Below are positions 23,203 through 34,002 of a DNA stretch of 64,000 nt, one piece after another; position 1 is the first letter of the stretch, and each line of letters opens with the position of its first letter. The DNA comes from Chenopodium formosanum (taxonomy: Eukaryota > Streptophyta > Magnoliopsida > Caryophyllales > Amaranthaceae): the NCBI GenBank assembly GCA_024500155.1, contig CM044879.1, forward strand, positions 24,112,572-24,176,571. The letters run 5' to 3'. Position numbers and translations under genes: made by a program. Below the pieces are notes generated by a model that worked only from the letters and a program-made list of their open reading frames with translations, made no database searches and had not been told where the DNA came from.

Positions 23203-26200
23203 ATGCAAGCATTGGATGGAATGGCTTCATTTCAAACTATGAGAGTGGAAGGGCACCATGGAAAAAAGAGATTGCAGCTGCTACTTGACAGTGGAAGCAC
23301 CCATAATTTTATTGATGCTTCCAGAGCATTAAAGCTTGACTGTAAAATAGACAGCATTGACCCTCTCTGGGTCAAGGTGGCTGATGGTAACAAAATGAAG
23401 TGTGAGCACATCATTAAGAATTTTAAATGGAGAATGCAAGGTACAGAATTTGCAGCAGATGTGTTTTTATTGCCTTTGAGTGGTAGTGACTTAGTACTAG
23501 GCATCCAATGGCTTACTCAGTTGGGGCCTGTACTCTGGGATTTTAAATCTCTGACCATAGAGTTCAAATATCGAGGGAATAGGGTCAAGCTGAGGGGTTC
23601 TCATCCCAAGAAATGGAAAGAAATCCAAGCTCACAAGCTGCAAAGGCTTATGAAGCAGGAGGGCACCTTGTCAATGATGCAGCTTTTACCAGCAGAACAT
23701 GACTATTCACCAACTAGTCATGACAGCACCAACTTACACCCTTCCATATTGACCTTGTTGAATCAATATGACACAGTCTTTCAACCCATTCAAGGGTTGC
23801 CCCCACCTAGGGAAGGGTTTGACCATGTTATACCCTTGAAGGAAGGGACTAATGCTGTTAACTTGAAAGCATACAGGTATCCTGTTCTGCAGAAGAACAT
23901 CATAGGAGAAATGGTACAGGAACTATTGGAGCAGGGTGTGATTAGACCAAGCAATAGCCCTTTTGCAGCCCCAGTTGTCTTAGTTAAGAAGAAAGATGGT
24001 GGGTGGAGAATGTGTGTCGATTATAGAAGCTTGAATCAAGCTACAATTAAAGACAGATTTCCCATTCCCTTGATTGAAGAGTTGCTTGATGAACTGCAAG
24101 GCACTAAATTTTTTTCAAAAATAGACCTGAAATCTGGTTACCACCAGATCAAAATGCACTCAAATGATATCCAAAAAACCGCCTTTAAAACCCACTCTGG
24201 TCATTTTGAATATCTAGTCATGCCATTTGGCTTGACTAATGCCCCATCTACTTTTCAAGCTCTAATGAATACCATCTTTAAACCTTTTTTGAGGAAATTT
24301 GTCTTGGTGTTTTTCAATGACATATTGATATACAGCCCCACCTGGGAAGATCATCTGAGTGATCTAAAAGCTGTCTTGGAGACCATGAGAGTGAATCAAC
24401 TTCATGCCAACTTGAAGAAATGTTCCTTTGGGCTTACAGAAATTCATTACTTGGGACATATTATTTCTCAGCATGGAGTAGCAACAGACCCTGATAAAGT
24501 ACAAGCAATGATTGACTGGCCTAGACCTAAAACTCTCAAGCAACTCAGAGGGTTCCTAGGTTTAACTGGGTACTATCGAAGATTCATTAAGGATTATGGG
24601 AAAATTTGCAAGCCCCTTACTGAGCTCCTAAAGAAAGATAATTTTGGGTGGAATGAGGAAGCAGAGAAATCTTTTACAGATCTCAAACAGGTCATTACTT
24701 CTCCTCCAGTACTAGCTTTGCCTGATTTTTCAAGGGCATTCATCATTGAAACTGATGCTTCTGGAAGGGGCATAGGTGCAGTGCTACTTCAGGGAGGGCA
24801 TCCTATCAGTTTCTTGAGTAAAGCACTAAGTGAAAAGAACTTGTTTCTCTCAGCTTATGAAAGAGAGTTACTTGCTGTTGTAATGGCAGTTAAAAAGTGG
24901 CAACATTACTTGATATTTCAGCCATTCATCATCAGAACAGATCAACAAAGCCTTAAATATCTCCTTCAGCATAAACTTGGCACCCCATTCCAACAGAAAT
25001 GGCTTTCAAAGTTAGCTGGGTTCGACTACACAGTTGAATACAAGTCTGGAGTACAGAACAAAGCAGCTGATGCTCTGTCCATATTACCTGGATATCAGCT
25101 AAATGCCATGACTGCCTCGAGTGTTCACTCAGATCTTATGACTAAGATCACTCAAGCTTGGGAACAGGATGATGATCTTAAGCAAAAAATTGCAGACTTG
25201 ACACATAATGCTGACTCTCATAAACACTATTATTGGGATGGTCAGTATTTGAGAATAAAAGGGAAGTTAGTGATTGGGAATTCTGTGACACTAAGGAAGG
25301 AGCTATTCAAATGGCTACATGATTCACCCCAGGGAGGGCACTTAGGTACAGAAGCAACATACCAGAGGATGAAAAGTCTGTTCTATTGGAAGGGAATGAA
25401 AACAGACTTAAGAGCTTATGTGAGGCAATGTGAGGTATGTCAGAAATGTAAGTATGATCCCAAGGCATACCCGGGTTTATTGCAGCCCATACCTGTACCA
25501 GAGTCAATATGGGAAGAGGTGACAATGGATTTTATTGAAGGACTACCACCCTCTTCCGGAAAAGAAGTAATCATGGTGGTCATTGATAAATTGAGCAAAT
25601 ATGACCATTTTATTGCCCTGTCCCACCCTTTTTCTGCTATGACAGTTGCACAAGCATACTTGGACCACATATTCAAGTTACATGGCTTCCCTAAGTCCAT
25701 CATTTCTAATAGAGATAAGGTTTTCATTAGCCAGTTTTGGTATGAGTTCATGAAGCTGCAGGGAGTTCATCACAAAATGTCAACTTCTTACCATCCACAA
25801 ACAGATGGTCAATCTGAAGTTCTAAACAGATGTTTAGAAACCTACCTCAGATGTATGAGCTTTGACAAGCCCCATGAGTGGTCAAAATGGCTTTCTTTGG
25901 CTGAATTCTGGTACAACACCAATTTTCACACAACAAGCAAGAAAACTCCCTTTGAGATACTATACAACACCCCACCTCCCTTGCACAAGCCTTACTTAGC
26001 TGGAACGTGTGTAGTAGACATAGTTGATCGAAGTTTACAGCAGAGAGATGCCACTATCAGAATGCTCAAAGAGAATCTACACAAAGCTCAGAATAGAATG
26101 AAACAATTGGCTGACAGGCACAGGTCGGAGAGAAGTTTTGAGGTGGGAGACTGGGTCTATCTTAAATTACAGCCTTATAAACAGTCATCAGTTCAGCAAA

Positions 26201-26745
26201 GGAGCAATGAGAAGTTATCTCCAAGGTACTATGGTCCATGCAGAGTTCTCAGGAAGATTGAGCAAGTTGCTTACACCCTAGACTTACCGGCTTCATCTAA
26301 AATCCATCCCACTTTTCATGTCTCACTCTTAAAAAAGCATCATGGACCTGCCCCAAACACTGCAAACCCAAGTCCAATTCCCACCATGCCAACAGAGCAA
26401 GCCACCCTTAAATTTCCCATAGCTGTCATAGACAAGCGCAGTATCAAGAGAAGGAATCATGCTGTGGTCCAATGGCTGGTTCAATGGGATCAGTTGCCTG
26501 TAGAAGAAGCAACTTGGGAAGATGCTGCAAGCATTGAGGAGATCTATCCTACATTTGATCCTTGGGGTCAAGGATCTGTTAATGGGGGAGGTATTGATAC
26601 AATTGCCAGCATGGAAATAGTGAGTGAGCTGGAGGATGAGCAGGAGAAATCAGCAAAAGAGGAGGAAAAGACAGCTGTACAGGAAGGAAGCTTCACAGAA
26701 AGTAAGGGAATGAATGATACAAGGAATATGTCAGGGAATATTTGA
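23203..26745 (+). CDS. pol: pol of the Ty3/gypsy element (PR-RT-RNase H-IN-chromodomain-like), catalytic residues altered
   Basis: 1180 residues, in frame with gag. Aspartic protease DSG is at residues 29-31. The reverse transcriptase spans about 240-420 but reads F-F-N-D at its active site (Asn372, codon 24316) where the family has two aspartates. RNase H runs from about 510 with Asp518, the YEREL glutamate and RTDQ present. Integrase has an HHCC zinc site (about 700-746) and a DDE core with Asp776, Asn836 (codon 25708) in place of the second aspartate, and Glu872; the 35-residue spacing is normal. Residues about 1070-1125 resemble a chromodomain (VQWDQLPVEEATWED). The frame reads 151 nt into the 3' LTR and stops at 26743-26745. 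Both substitutions would be expected to abolish activity. Confidence 0.9.
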   Translation: MQALDGMASFQTMRVEGHHGKKRLQLLLDSGSTHNFIDASRALKLDCKIDSIDPLWVKVADGNKMKCEHIIKNFKWRMQGTEFAADVFLLPLSGSDLVLGIQWLTQLGPVLWDFKSLTIEFKYRGNRVKLRGSHPKKWKEIQAHKLQRLMKQEGTLSMMQLLPAEHDYSPTSHDSTNLHPSILTLLNQYDTVFQPIQGLPPPREGFDHVIPLKEGTNAVNLKAYRYPVLQKNIIGEMVQELLEQGVIRPSNSPFAAPVVLVKKKDGGWRMCVDYRSLNQATIKDRFPIPLIEELLDELQGTKFFSKIDLKSGYHQIKMHSNDIQKTAFKTHSGHFEYLVMPFGLTNAPSTFQALMNTIFKPFLRKFVLVFFNDILIYSPTWEDHLSDLKAVLETMRVNQLHANLKKCSFGLTEIHYLGHIISQHGVATDPDKVQAMIDWPRPKTLKQLRGFLGLTGYYRRFIKDYGKICKPLTELLKKDNFGWNEEAEKSFTDLKQVITSPPVLALPDFSRAFIIETDASGRGIGAVLLQGGHPISFLSKALSEKNLFLSAYERELLAVVMAVKKWQHYLIFQPFIIRTDQQSLKYLLQHKLGTPFQQKWLSKLAGFDYTVEYKSGVQNKAADALSILPGYQLNAMTASSVHSDLMTKITQAWEQDDDLKQKIADLTHNADSHKHYYWDGQYLRIKGKLVIGNSVTLRKELFKWLHDSPQGGHLGTEATYQRMKSLFYWKGMKTDLRAYVRQCEVCQKCKYDPKAYPGLLQPIPVPESIWEEVTMDFIEGLPPSSGKEVIMVVIDKLSKYDHFIALSHPFSAMTVAQAYLDHIFKLHGFPKSIISNRDKVFISQFWYEFMKLQGVHHKMSTSYHPQTDGQSEVLNRCLETYLRCMSFDKPHEWSKWLSLAEFWYNTNFHTTSKKTPFEILYNTPPPLHKPYLAGTCVVDIVDRSLQQRDATIRMLKENLHKAQNRMKQLADRHRSERSFEVGDWVYLKLQPYKQSSVQQRSNEKLSPRYYGPCRVLRKIEQVAYTLDLPASSKIHPTFHVSLLKKHHGPAPNTANPSPIPTMPTEQATLKFPIAVIDKRSIKRRNHAVVQWLVQWDQLPVEEATWEDAASIEEIYPTFDPWGQGSVNGGGIDTIASMEIVSELEDEQEKSAKEEEKTAVQEGSFTESKGMNDTRNMSGNI
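26581..26594 (+). promoter_or_regulatory. Polypurine tract of the Ty3/gypsy element
   Basis: AATGGGGGAGGTAT lies directly before the 3' LTR. It overlaps the pol reading frame. Confidence 0.75.
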
Positions 26746-27049
26746 TAGAAAGCTGTAATTTGTCTTTTAGCTAATGGTCCTTTTTTACCGTTATTTCCCT
26801 TGTGTAGTGTTGAGCTAGTCAGCAGTCCTTAAGGCTATTTAAGCCAAGTCCTTGTAAGGAATTATTCTCAAGTTTAATGAATGAAATCTCTCTCTATTGC
26901 CTATATTCTTTCTCTCTCAAATTCTGCATTCACTCATCTGCAATTATCACCAACAAGCTGCCCTGCTTCCTTTTGGCTAGCTCACTGGGATAGTTGTTCA
27001 AACCCCCATTTTTCTCTGCAAAATCAGGTTTGATAATCACACCCTATCA
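26595..27049 (+). repeat. 3' LTR of the Ty3/gypsy element
   Basis: 455-bp partner of 21586-22040, followed by TSD AAAAC. Its first 151 nt are also the end of pol. Confidence 0.93.
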
Positions 27050-27360
27050 AAAACTCCTTAATTCAACCACTCCTTACCCGAAAACCCTTAATTCGACCAC
27101 CCCTTACCCGAAGATCCTGAAATCCGACCACCACAACCACCTAGAAAGCCCCTAAACTCGACCACACGAAACCCTTAAGCCCAACCACCCACGAATCCCT
27201 GAACCCGACCACCCATGAAACTCCTAAACCCTTAATTTTGCTGTTGTTGTTTGGCGATGAATGGGTTTGGGGGGCTTGTTAAATCAATCAGCATACGTTT
27301 TTGAAAAAGTGGACATTGTGATTAATAATTTTTCTTCACCTGATCTTAAATTTGGGTGGG

Positions 27361-29795
27361 TGTAGACACTTAAAATTGTCTCCCAAAAACCAAAACCGAT
27401 GATGAACAACCTTTCACCGCCATTATTGGTCGGGTTGAGTATTTAATATTTCCATTTTATAAACCAACCCGACTTCTAGCCCATTTCCCAAAACCATACT
27501 TATTTTCCTCTTTTCGTGCCATTAACCCCAAAATAATTCATTTCGTATCTATTAAAATCATTCATTTCGTGTCCTTTTTATAAAAATGTTTAGACCAATT
27601 TATTTTGGTCCATAATATGGGTCCAATGATTAATTATTTGGATGGGGTTTTAAAAGAGCTTTCCAAAGATATATTATAAGCTTAAATTCGAGTTATAATG
27701 AATAAGTTATGGCCAAAATACTAAACTGAGTCTAAATCGAACCTAAGCCCACCTTACCTATGACCCAATAATCATGTGGAGGGTCCAAAGGCTTAAATCC
27801 CATTCCTAATCCAATTAGGATGAATCAGAAGCTTATATGAGTTTCTAAAATACTCCCTCCGTCCCTAAATTACATTCCTCCTTTCTATTTTTGGTATTCC
27901 AAAATTACATTCCTCCTTTCTATTTTTGGTATTTTTTTTATTAAATCAACTCTCTTTTTTTGTTTTATATTTAATGCTTTCTCACTCATCCTTACCTAAT
28001 CTCACTCATAATCCTTGTGCCAAATTACAATGAATATGATTGGTTATAATTTTTTAATAAGAAGCATGTGATTGGTCCTTTTTTTTTTTTGCAAAGGATT
28101 GATGACTTGTCATGAGTAATAACTAATCTATCTTTGTATTTCCCATTGCATTATCTAATTATTGTTATTTGTCTAATTCTTCCCTCCTTAATTCCCGTGT
28201 AAATTTCCAAAGAGAGATGTAATTTAGGGACGGAGGGAGTATCTTAATTATCCTTTTTGAAAAGATAAGATTAAAGCATTTGAAATTAAATAAAACTTTT
28301 CTTTTTGAAAGTCCTAATTTTATTCGAATTGAAAGACGTTCAAATATTGTCAGATATTATTTTCGTGCGTCATAGTTTTTATCTAATTGTTATATGGTTG
28401 GATAGTTCTTGAAATCACCTTTCCAATGATATATTATAATATAAATTTCGAGCTATAACGAAAAAGATATGAATGAAATACGAAACTTTATCCAAAACTG
28501 ACACCGTCCCTTTATTTCGGCCATATATTTTATTCTACGAAATATTTTAATCTTATTCTAATTGGGTTAGAAAGTCGACTTCAAGAGCTTTCCAACGATA
28601 TCTTATTCATCTTATTCTGATTTCTGGATCAAAAAATATGATAAAAACAAAAACCGTAAAAACTGCTGTATATCGCAAGAGTTTTATCCGATTCGAATTC
28701 TTATCTTTTCTTGATTCGACCCCTCTTTTTTCCTTATAAATAGAGGTCATATCTCCCGTTTTTCAATCATCAACAAGCTTGATCACCTAATCAGTCTCTC
28801 TTCCTCTCTTTTACACCAAAAATATTCCCTCCTCTCTCTCTTGCTCTTGCCTAAACCCTAGCCACCCTATTCTCTCATTTTATATCCCTTAAGCACTCTA
28901 AGGAGTCCATACAATACCCGAAGTTTTATACTTAAACCAAGGCGTGAAAGGTATAATTAACTGAAGGTTTGGACCAAATCAATTCTACTTTTTATTTAAT
29001 TTAATTTCAATTTGATTTATTTTTATTGAAGTTACTAACAATTTATTCATGATGTAGCAATTCAACGAAACGCGGAAAGTGAGTAATTAATCACTAAATT
29101 GCTCATATTTTTAATTCTTGTTGCTATTATCATGATTAGGGTTATGATTTGATTTGACTAACGCTATTATTGTTGAATCGCTTCCAACATTAATGTCTAT
29201 TCTATTATTATTTATTGATCACCATATTGCATGTTAAAGGGAATATGTAACTGAAAATCACGCCTAATAAGATAAATTGGACAACTAGTTTAGGTTCCTT
29301 TAATATTGTTATTAATTGAAGTGGTCACAATATTTTAGAATTATATGTTGCATTAATATTCAACTAATTTAGCTTAATAATAGTTTGGAGTGAATTGAAT
29401 ATTTTGTTTGTATGCCTTTGAGATCACATGAATACTTTTCACAATAAGAATCGAGTAGAGGCCGATACGGGCGAATGTGACTCCATGACTTTCTTCGTAC
29501 CATCATCCCTGATCCTCCTTTCGTGATTCTGAACCATATGGAGTTAATAATCTCATGGATTATGAATGGGGTGTAACATTCACGGGTCAATCGTTGTTGC
29601 CTTCGTTGTCCCTTAATCGTGGTTGCCTTAAATGATCCGTGAACGGTTTACAAGTTCCTTAAAACTTGTTGGCGGCTCTCTATTTTCCTTGTCCCTAATC
29701 GTGTCCCTAATCGTATGTGTCAATTCCCACTTCCTATGAGTGCCAAGCATATTCACCACATGCTTAACGTAGGCGCGCTTCGAACAACGCCAACA
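27361..29795 (+). repeat. 5' LTR of the Tat/Ogre-like element
   Basis: Starts TGTAGACACT and ends CCAACA before the primer site. A TATA box lies at 28735-28743 (TATAAATAG). It is longer than its partner mainly because of the MITE at 27853-28239. Numerous substitutions against the 3' LTR show an older insertion than the neighbouring gypsy element. Confidence 0.8.
27853..28239. mobile_element. Stowaway-like MITE inside the 5' LTR
   Basis: Inverted ends CTCCCTCCGTCCCTAAATTA and its reverse complement are flanked by TA (27851-27852, 28240-28241). The 3' LTR has the empty site at the same place (AAAATATCTTAATT near 37350), which proves insertion after the LTR pair formed. Confidence 0.9.
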
Positions 29796-29797
29796 AT

Positions 29798-29815
29798 TTG
29801 GCGACTCCACTAGGG
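29798..29815 (+). promoter_or_regulatory. Primer binding site of the Tat/Ogre-like element
   Basis: TTGGCGACTCCACTAGGG follows the 5' LTR. It resembles the sites reported for Ogre/Tat elements (tRNA-Arg type), but the tRNA identity is my inference. Confidence 0.6.
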
Positions 29816-30400
29816 AGGATTCTTGGTTATTTATCGATTTGAGTGATCGGTATTTAATTCAGATGAGTGGATGAGACTTGAAAGATCTTGAATTGTATTT
29901 CTGCGATTTAATTGGCATTGTCACATATGCATATGCATATGCATATTAGGTTACTTGTTTTTCCACAATAGTACGTGTTCTACGTATGTGGCTAGCCCGG
30001 AGGATTTAAGCTCTATCAACCCAAAAACGCTCATGGCAATAAGGGTTCATCCGAGTTTTTAAATCCAACCAAACCATGGAGTCGAGTTCGATTTTATCAC
30101 GAACTCGCGGAGCCGCCCGTTGGTATACAACCTCAAGGGAGGCTGCCTTGCTAACGCGTCCAAACTCTTAACCATGGTACCCTTTGACACCAAACAAACC
30201 TGACCATAGTGGAACATAGAACTTGACCTAAGGTTGCGAAGTCTTCTTTTCATCATTGTGCTTACGTGTTCTATGTGTGTATATTTGATCGTTTTGATCT
30301 AACCTTAACGATCTTTCTTTGTCTATGGTGGATTATTTTATGACTAACAATTTCCAATGGACCGTACTCACTTAGTAATTAGCGTCAACAAAAAAACAAA

Positions 30401-30770
30401 TTTGCCGTGCCACGTTAGCTTCCACCGCACCACGGGAAAGCTCACCGTGTCACGACAGAGTCCAACGTGGCACGGTGGATTTCAGCAAGAAAAAAAAATT
30501 GTCGTGCCACGTCAGCTTCCACCGTGCCACGGGAAAACTCACCGTGTCACGGCAGAGTCCACCGTGGCATGATGGATCTCAGCAAAAAAAAAAAAAAATG
30601 CCGTGTCACGTCAACTTCCACTGCGCCACGGGAAAACTCACCGTGTCACGGCAGAGTCCACCGTGGCACGGTGGATTTCCAGCAAAAAAAAAAAATTTAA
30701 CCGTGCCATGTCAGCTTGTGCCGTGACACGGTACAGTTTGTCGTGTCACGGTGCCTAGCAAATAAGTCCA
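30401..30770. repeat. Tandem repeat of about 99 bp, palindrome-rich
   Basis: Three full copies (starting about 30401, 30499, 30599) and a degenerate fourth (about 30699). Each ends in a poly-A run and contains several copies of CCGTGCCACG or its complement CGTGGCACGG. It lies between primer site and gag. Open frames over it (30357-30726) are repeat translations. Confidence 0.85.
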
Positions 30771-31341
30771 ATCAGTTTTCTTTTAGTCTTCCGTGTTAAT
30801 TTGGTACTCGCATCAGTCATTTTGGTTATTGTTCACATGTCTAGCTATACGATCATACCACGAGTCTTGTGACATCACTTAATCACTCACGAGTCAAGAA
30901 TAGTCCACACATTTTCTTTATGTTCCGATTTGAGCCGTGCACCATATCGTTTATGATCGTATACTAAATTCATGCACCTCCATTTTCGTCATAAAAAAAT
31001 GAGTGGAGTTTTCTCACCTGTTTTCAAATGTCTTTTTTTCCTTCCTTTCCTCTCTTGAGCAATGAGTCAAACAATTAAGTGATTTTATTTCATTTCACAG
31101 AACTTGGTCAAGGAGCAGGGGTAGGTTGGTACTTTGAGTCATTACCACAGCACCTCTTAGGCCTAAGCGGCGTACAAGAAAACCACCACAATCATCTCCA
31201 CAGAGTCCATCCCCCATTTTCTTTCAATTAACCAATGGCCGCCACTAAGGAAGATATGGAGAACATGAACCAGGCCATCGAGGGTTGTCTACTATGATGG
31301 AAGCACTCACTACCAGGGTTATCACGGTAGAGCAAAGCAAT

Positions 31342-32975
31342 TGATATGTCTATTTTATATAGTATTTTACCCCCGTTCCTTGGTCATAATTAGTAGTGTT
31401 TTTGGCTCTTTAGAGCCACTTTTTTTTACTAATTGGTGTTTTCTAGTGTTTTCGTAGTCTTTGTTGAGTTTTGGAGGAAATTGCCTCTTTGGAGCTATTT
31501 CCCGGGTTTTAGTGGAGCAACTACGACAATGAGAGAGAGCACGACCATCGTTGAAGCCCAAGGCCGGCTAGAGCCATCGAGCCGGTGATTAAGGGCTCTT
31601 TATTTGGAATACCGAGGTTTGGACCGAGTATTCAAGATCCGAATAGGAGATCCGGGATTGGGCCGAGGAGTCGAGCCCAATCGGAAGTCCAAGCCTTGAG
31701 GAGCCACAAGGGCCCGATCGGGCAAGCATAGTCCCGATCGGGAAAGGCAGCATCCAAAGGCCATGCGTGCTAGGCGCGCCCGATCGTGCGAGGCTTAGCA
31801 CGATTGGGCGGACTGTGCTGCGAGGGAACGCGAGAAAAAGGCGCGCCCGATCGGGCGGCCCTTAGCCCGATCGGGCGCGTGTTTCTGGAGGTGTTTGTTA
31901 GACGAACACTTAGCTTCTAATTAGGAGTTGTTTAGATTTTTGTTTAAGTACGTTTTGAGGATAATTATTTTGGGTTACTCTTCCCCTTTTACTTTCTCTC
32001 TCTAGTTAGTATTTTCTCTCTCTAGACTTTTCTCTCAACTTTTCCCTTGTTCTTGATTAATTTGTAATTCCGCCGTCTTGGTACGATTTCTATCTTAATT
32101 AATTTCAGTAATTTCTTCCTTTCAATTCCTCATGTCTTGTTTAATTGCTTTGCTTAGTTTGGATTTAATTATGTTTGAGTAGTTCACTTTCTAGGGTTTG
32201 TGAGGATCCATGAATAATATGAAGGGGTAATTTATTGTTGTTAATTATCAATGTTATATTAGTTTCCTATTGATTGATTTAATACTCAGTGACTAGATTT
32301 GCGCAGATCTTTTATGCATTAGTTTGACAATATTAATTCAAGATTCGAGAGATGAGAATTGATGTTTAGGTCTAGTGTCAATGCAGATTAATTTATAAAT
32401 GGTTAAGTCGAGATTCGAGAGATGAGGTTTAATACCGGTAGATTAATCCTGTGATCGTAATACGTAGCGAGAGTCCTTTATGATCTGGTTAATTGTTGCA
32501 TTGATGATTGACGATTATTGATTATTGATATTGCATGATATTATCTTACTGAATCGTTTTAATGCTTTACAATTATGGCTTGTGAAAGTACAGCAATATT
32601 GAATTGATGAATCGAGCAGATGTTAATTTAATATTATAGGCTAATGTCATTAAGACATAGATCTAATAAAAGGCGAGAGCCTGTTAGATCCATGTTATCT
32701 ATGCAATGTTAATGGTTGATTATTATGCTTTACCCCGGAGTATTATTTATTGGTGAACCTATACTCTAATCTTCTTTATTATTAATCTTCCCCTTAAACT
32801 TATTCTTCGTAGTTTAATATTTTTCCATAACAACAATTTGGTTACTTAATAATTTAGATTACATTAATTAATAAGGAGTAAAAAGATCAGTTTCCCTGTG
32901 GATTCGACCCTACTTCATTGTAGTTAGAGGATTTAGGTAATACTTTTGATTAGGTGATACGACATGAGCCTGTCA
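31342..32975 (+). mobile_element. Athila-like solo LTR inserted in gag
   Basis: 1634 bp, starts TGATATG and ends CTGTCA. The 5-bp TSD is GCAAT on the left (31337-31341) and ACAAT on the right (32976-32980), one mismatch. Removing it rejoins the gag reading frame, which confirms the borders. CCCTGTGGATTCGACCC near the 3' end (32894-32910) is a motif shared with the LTRs at 51663 and 59327. A GC-rich palindrome cluster lies at 31711-31878. Confidence 0.8.
31711..31878. repeat. Cluster of GCCCGATCGGGC palindromes in the solo LTR
   Basis: Six exact or near copies of the 12-bp palindrome lie at about 31712, 31733, 31779, 31797, 31846 and 31865, in an otherwise AT-rich LTR. They occur 370-537 bp from the LTR start. 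Confidence 0.85.
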
Positions 32976-34002
32976 ACAATCAAAGGAATGCCACTGTACC
33001 TGCAATAGACAAGATAAGAGAATAGATGAGTAAGATCTCTGAAGAGTTTACGTATGTAGAGCAATCTGCCACTTCTCTGAACATAAGTGATAGGCTTCCT
33101 GAGAAGTTTTCCATTGCTGACATTCCCAAGTTCAAGCCTACTGATAACCCTATGTTTCATTTGAAGGCTTTTTCTGCAACCATGGCTCTTAAGGGATTGG
33201 ACGTAACACTCTTCCCTACAGTGTTCCCTCTCTCCTTAGAACATGCTTGCCAACAATGGTTTTATTCCCTAGATGCCAAGCGTACTGTGACTTGGCAAGA
33301 TGTCACCGACAGTTTTATGAACCGTTACAAGTGTAACATTCAAAGTAAAACTTCTGAACGTGAACTCTCAATTCTCAAACAGAAAGAGAATGAAGGCTTC
33401 ATTGCTTATCTGAATAGGTGGAGGGAAACAACTGCACTCTTGGTAGATCCTCCCAAAGAAAAAGAGATGATTCGCCTCTTCATCCAAAATCTGACTCACA
33501 AGTACAAGCAACATCTCAAATTTCTTCCGTTGAACACTTTTGAAGCTGTATATGACATTTAGGTACAATATCGAGGACGAGCTAATAAAGACTGCTGGTA
33601 GTAACAATAACAATACTTGGAAAAACAAGAAGAACGACCTTCCTTCTTCTTCGTCTTCTAAGCAGGAAAGTACTACCAATTAACAATATAAGCCAAGTTG
33701 ATGTCAATGAAGTATTAGCTCTTGATGCTCCATTGCCTAAGAAAAAGAGAACCTACACTCCTTTAGGAATGACTTATGATGCGGCCTTTGATCGCCTTTA
33801 TGGACAAGGCTTGATCACACATATTGGGCCATTTCCAGAGCCTAAACCTGAAGATAGGAGCGCTAAATGGAACCCCAACTCCCATTGCAAGTTCCATCAA
33901 GGAAGGGGTCACTCTACCGAACAATGCTGGAATTTGAAGGATGCTATTCAGGATCTTGTTGATGCCAACAAACTTCCATTCCCTCCAGGTGGTAAAAAGT
34001 GA

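Larger units (their letters stand above)
21586..27049 (+). mobile_element. Full-length Ty3/gypsy LTR retrotransposon, chromovirus type
   Basis: Two 455-bp LTRs (21586-22040, 26595-27049) start TGATAC and end CTATCA, and the 5-bp TSD AAAAC lies at 21581-21585 and 27050-27054. I count about five mismatches between the LTRs, roughly 1%, so insertion is recent. The internal region has a tRNA-Met-type primer site, gag, then pol in the order PR-RT-RNaseH-IN, which defines Ty3/gypsy. A chromodomain-like C-terminus, small size and short LTRs fit chromoviruses, perhaps the Reina lineage. The copy is probably dead: two in-frame stops and two catalytic substitutions. Confidence 0.93.
31235..34002 (+). 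pseudogene. gag: gag of the Tat/Ogre-like element, broken and split by a solo LTR
   Basis: The start is ATG 31235 (MAATKEDMENMN). A one-base frameshift near 31282 precedes the insertion of a solo LTR (31342-32975), after which the frame resumes at 32981. A TAG lies just before the ATG at 33026. The gag domain follows at 33026-33562 (SLEHACQQWFYSLD, then VTWQDVTDSFMNRY). A stop and frameshift come at about 33560, and a last part at 33733-34002 contains a zinc-knuckle-like CKFHQGRGHSTEQC. The product would be a particle protein; this copy cannot make it. Confidence 0.8.
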
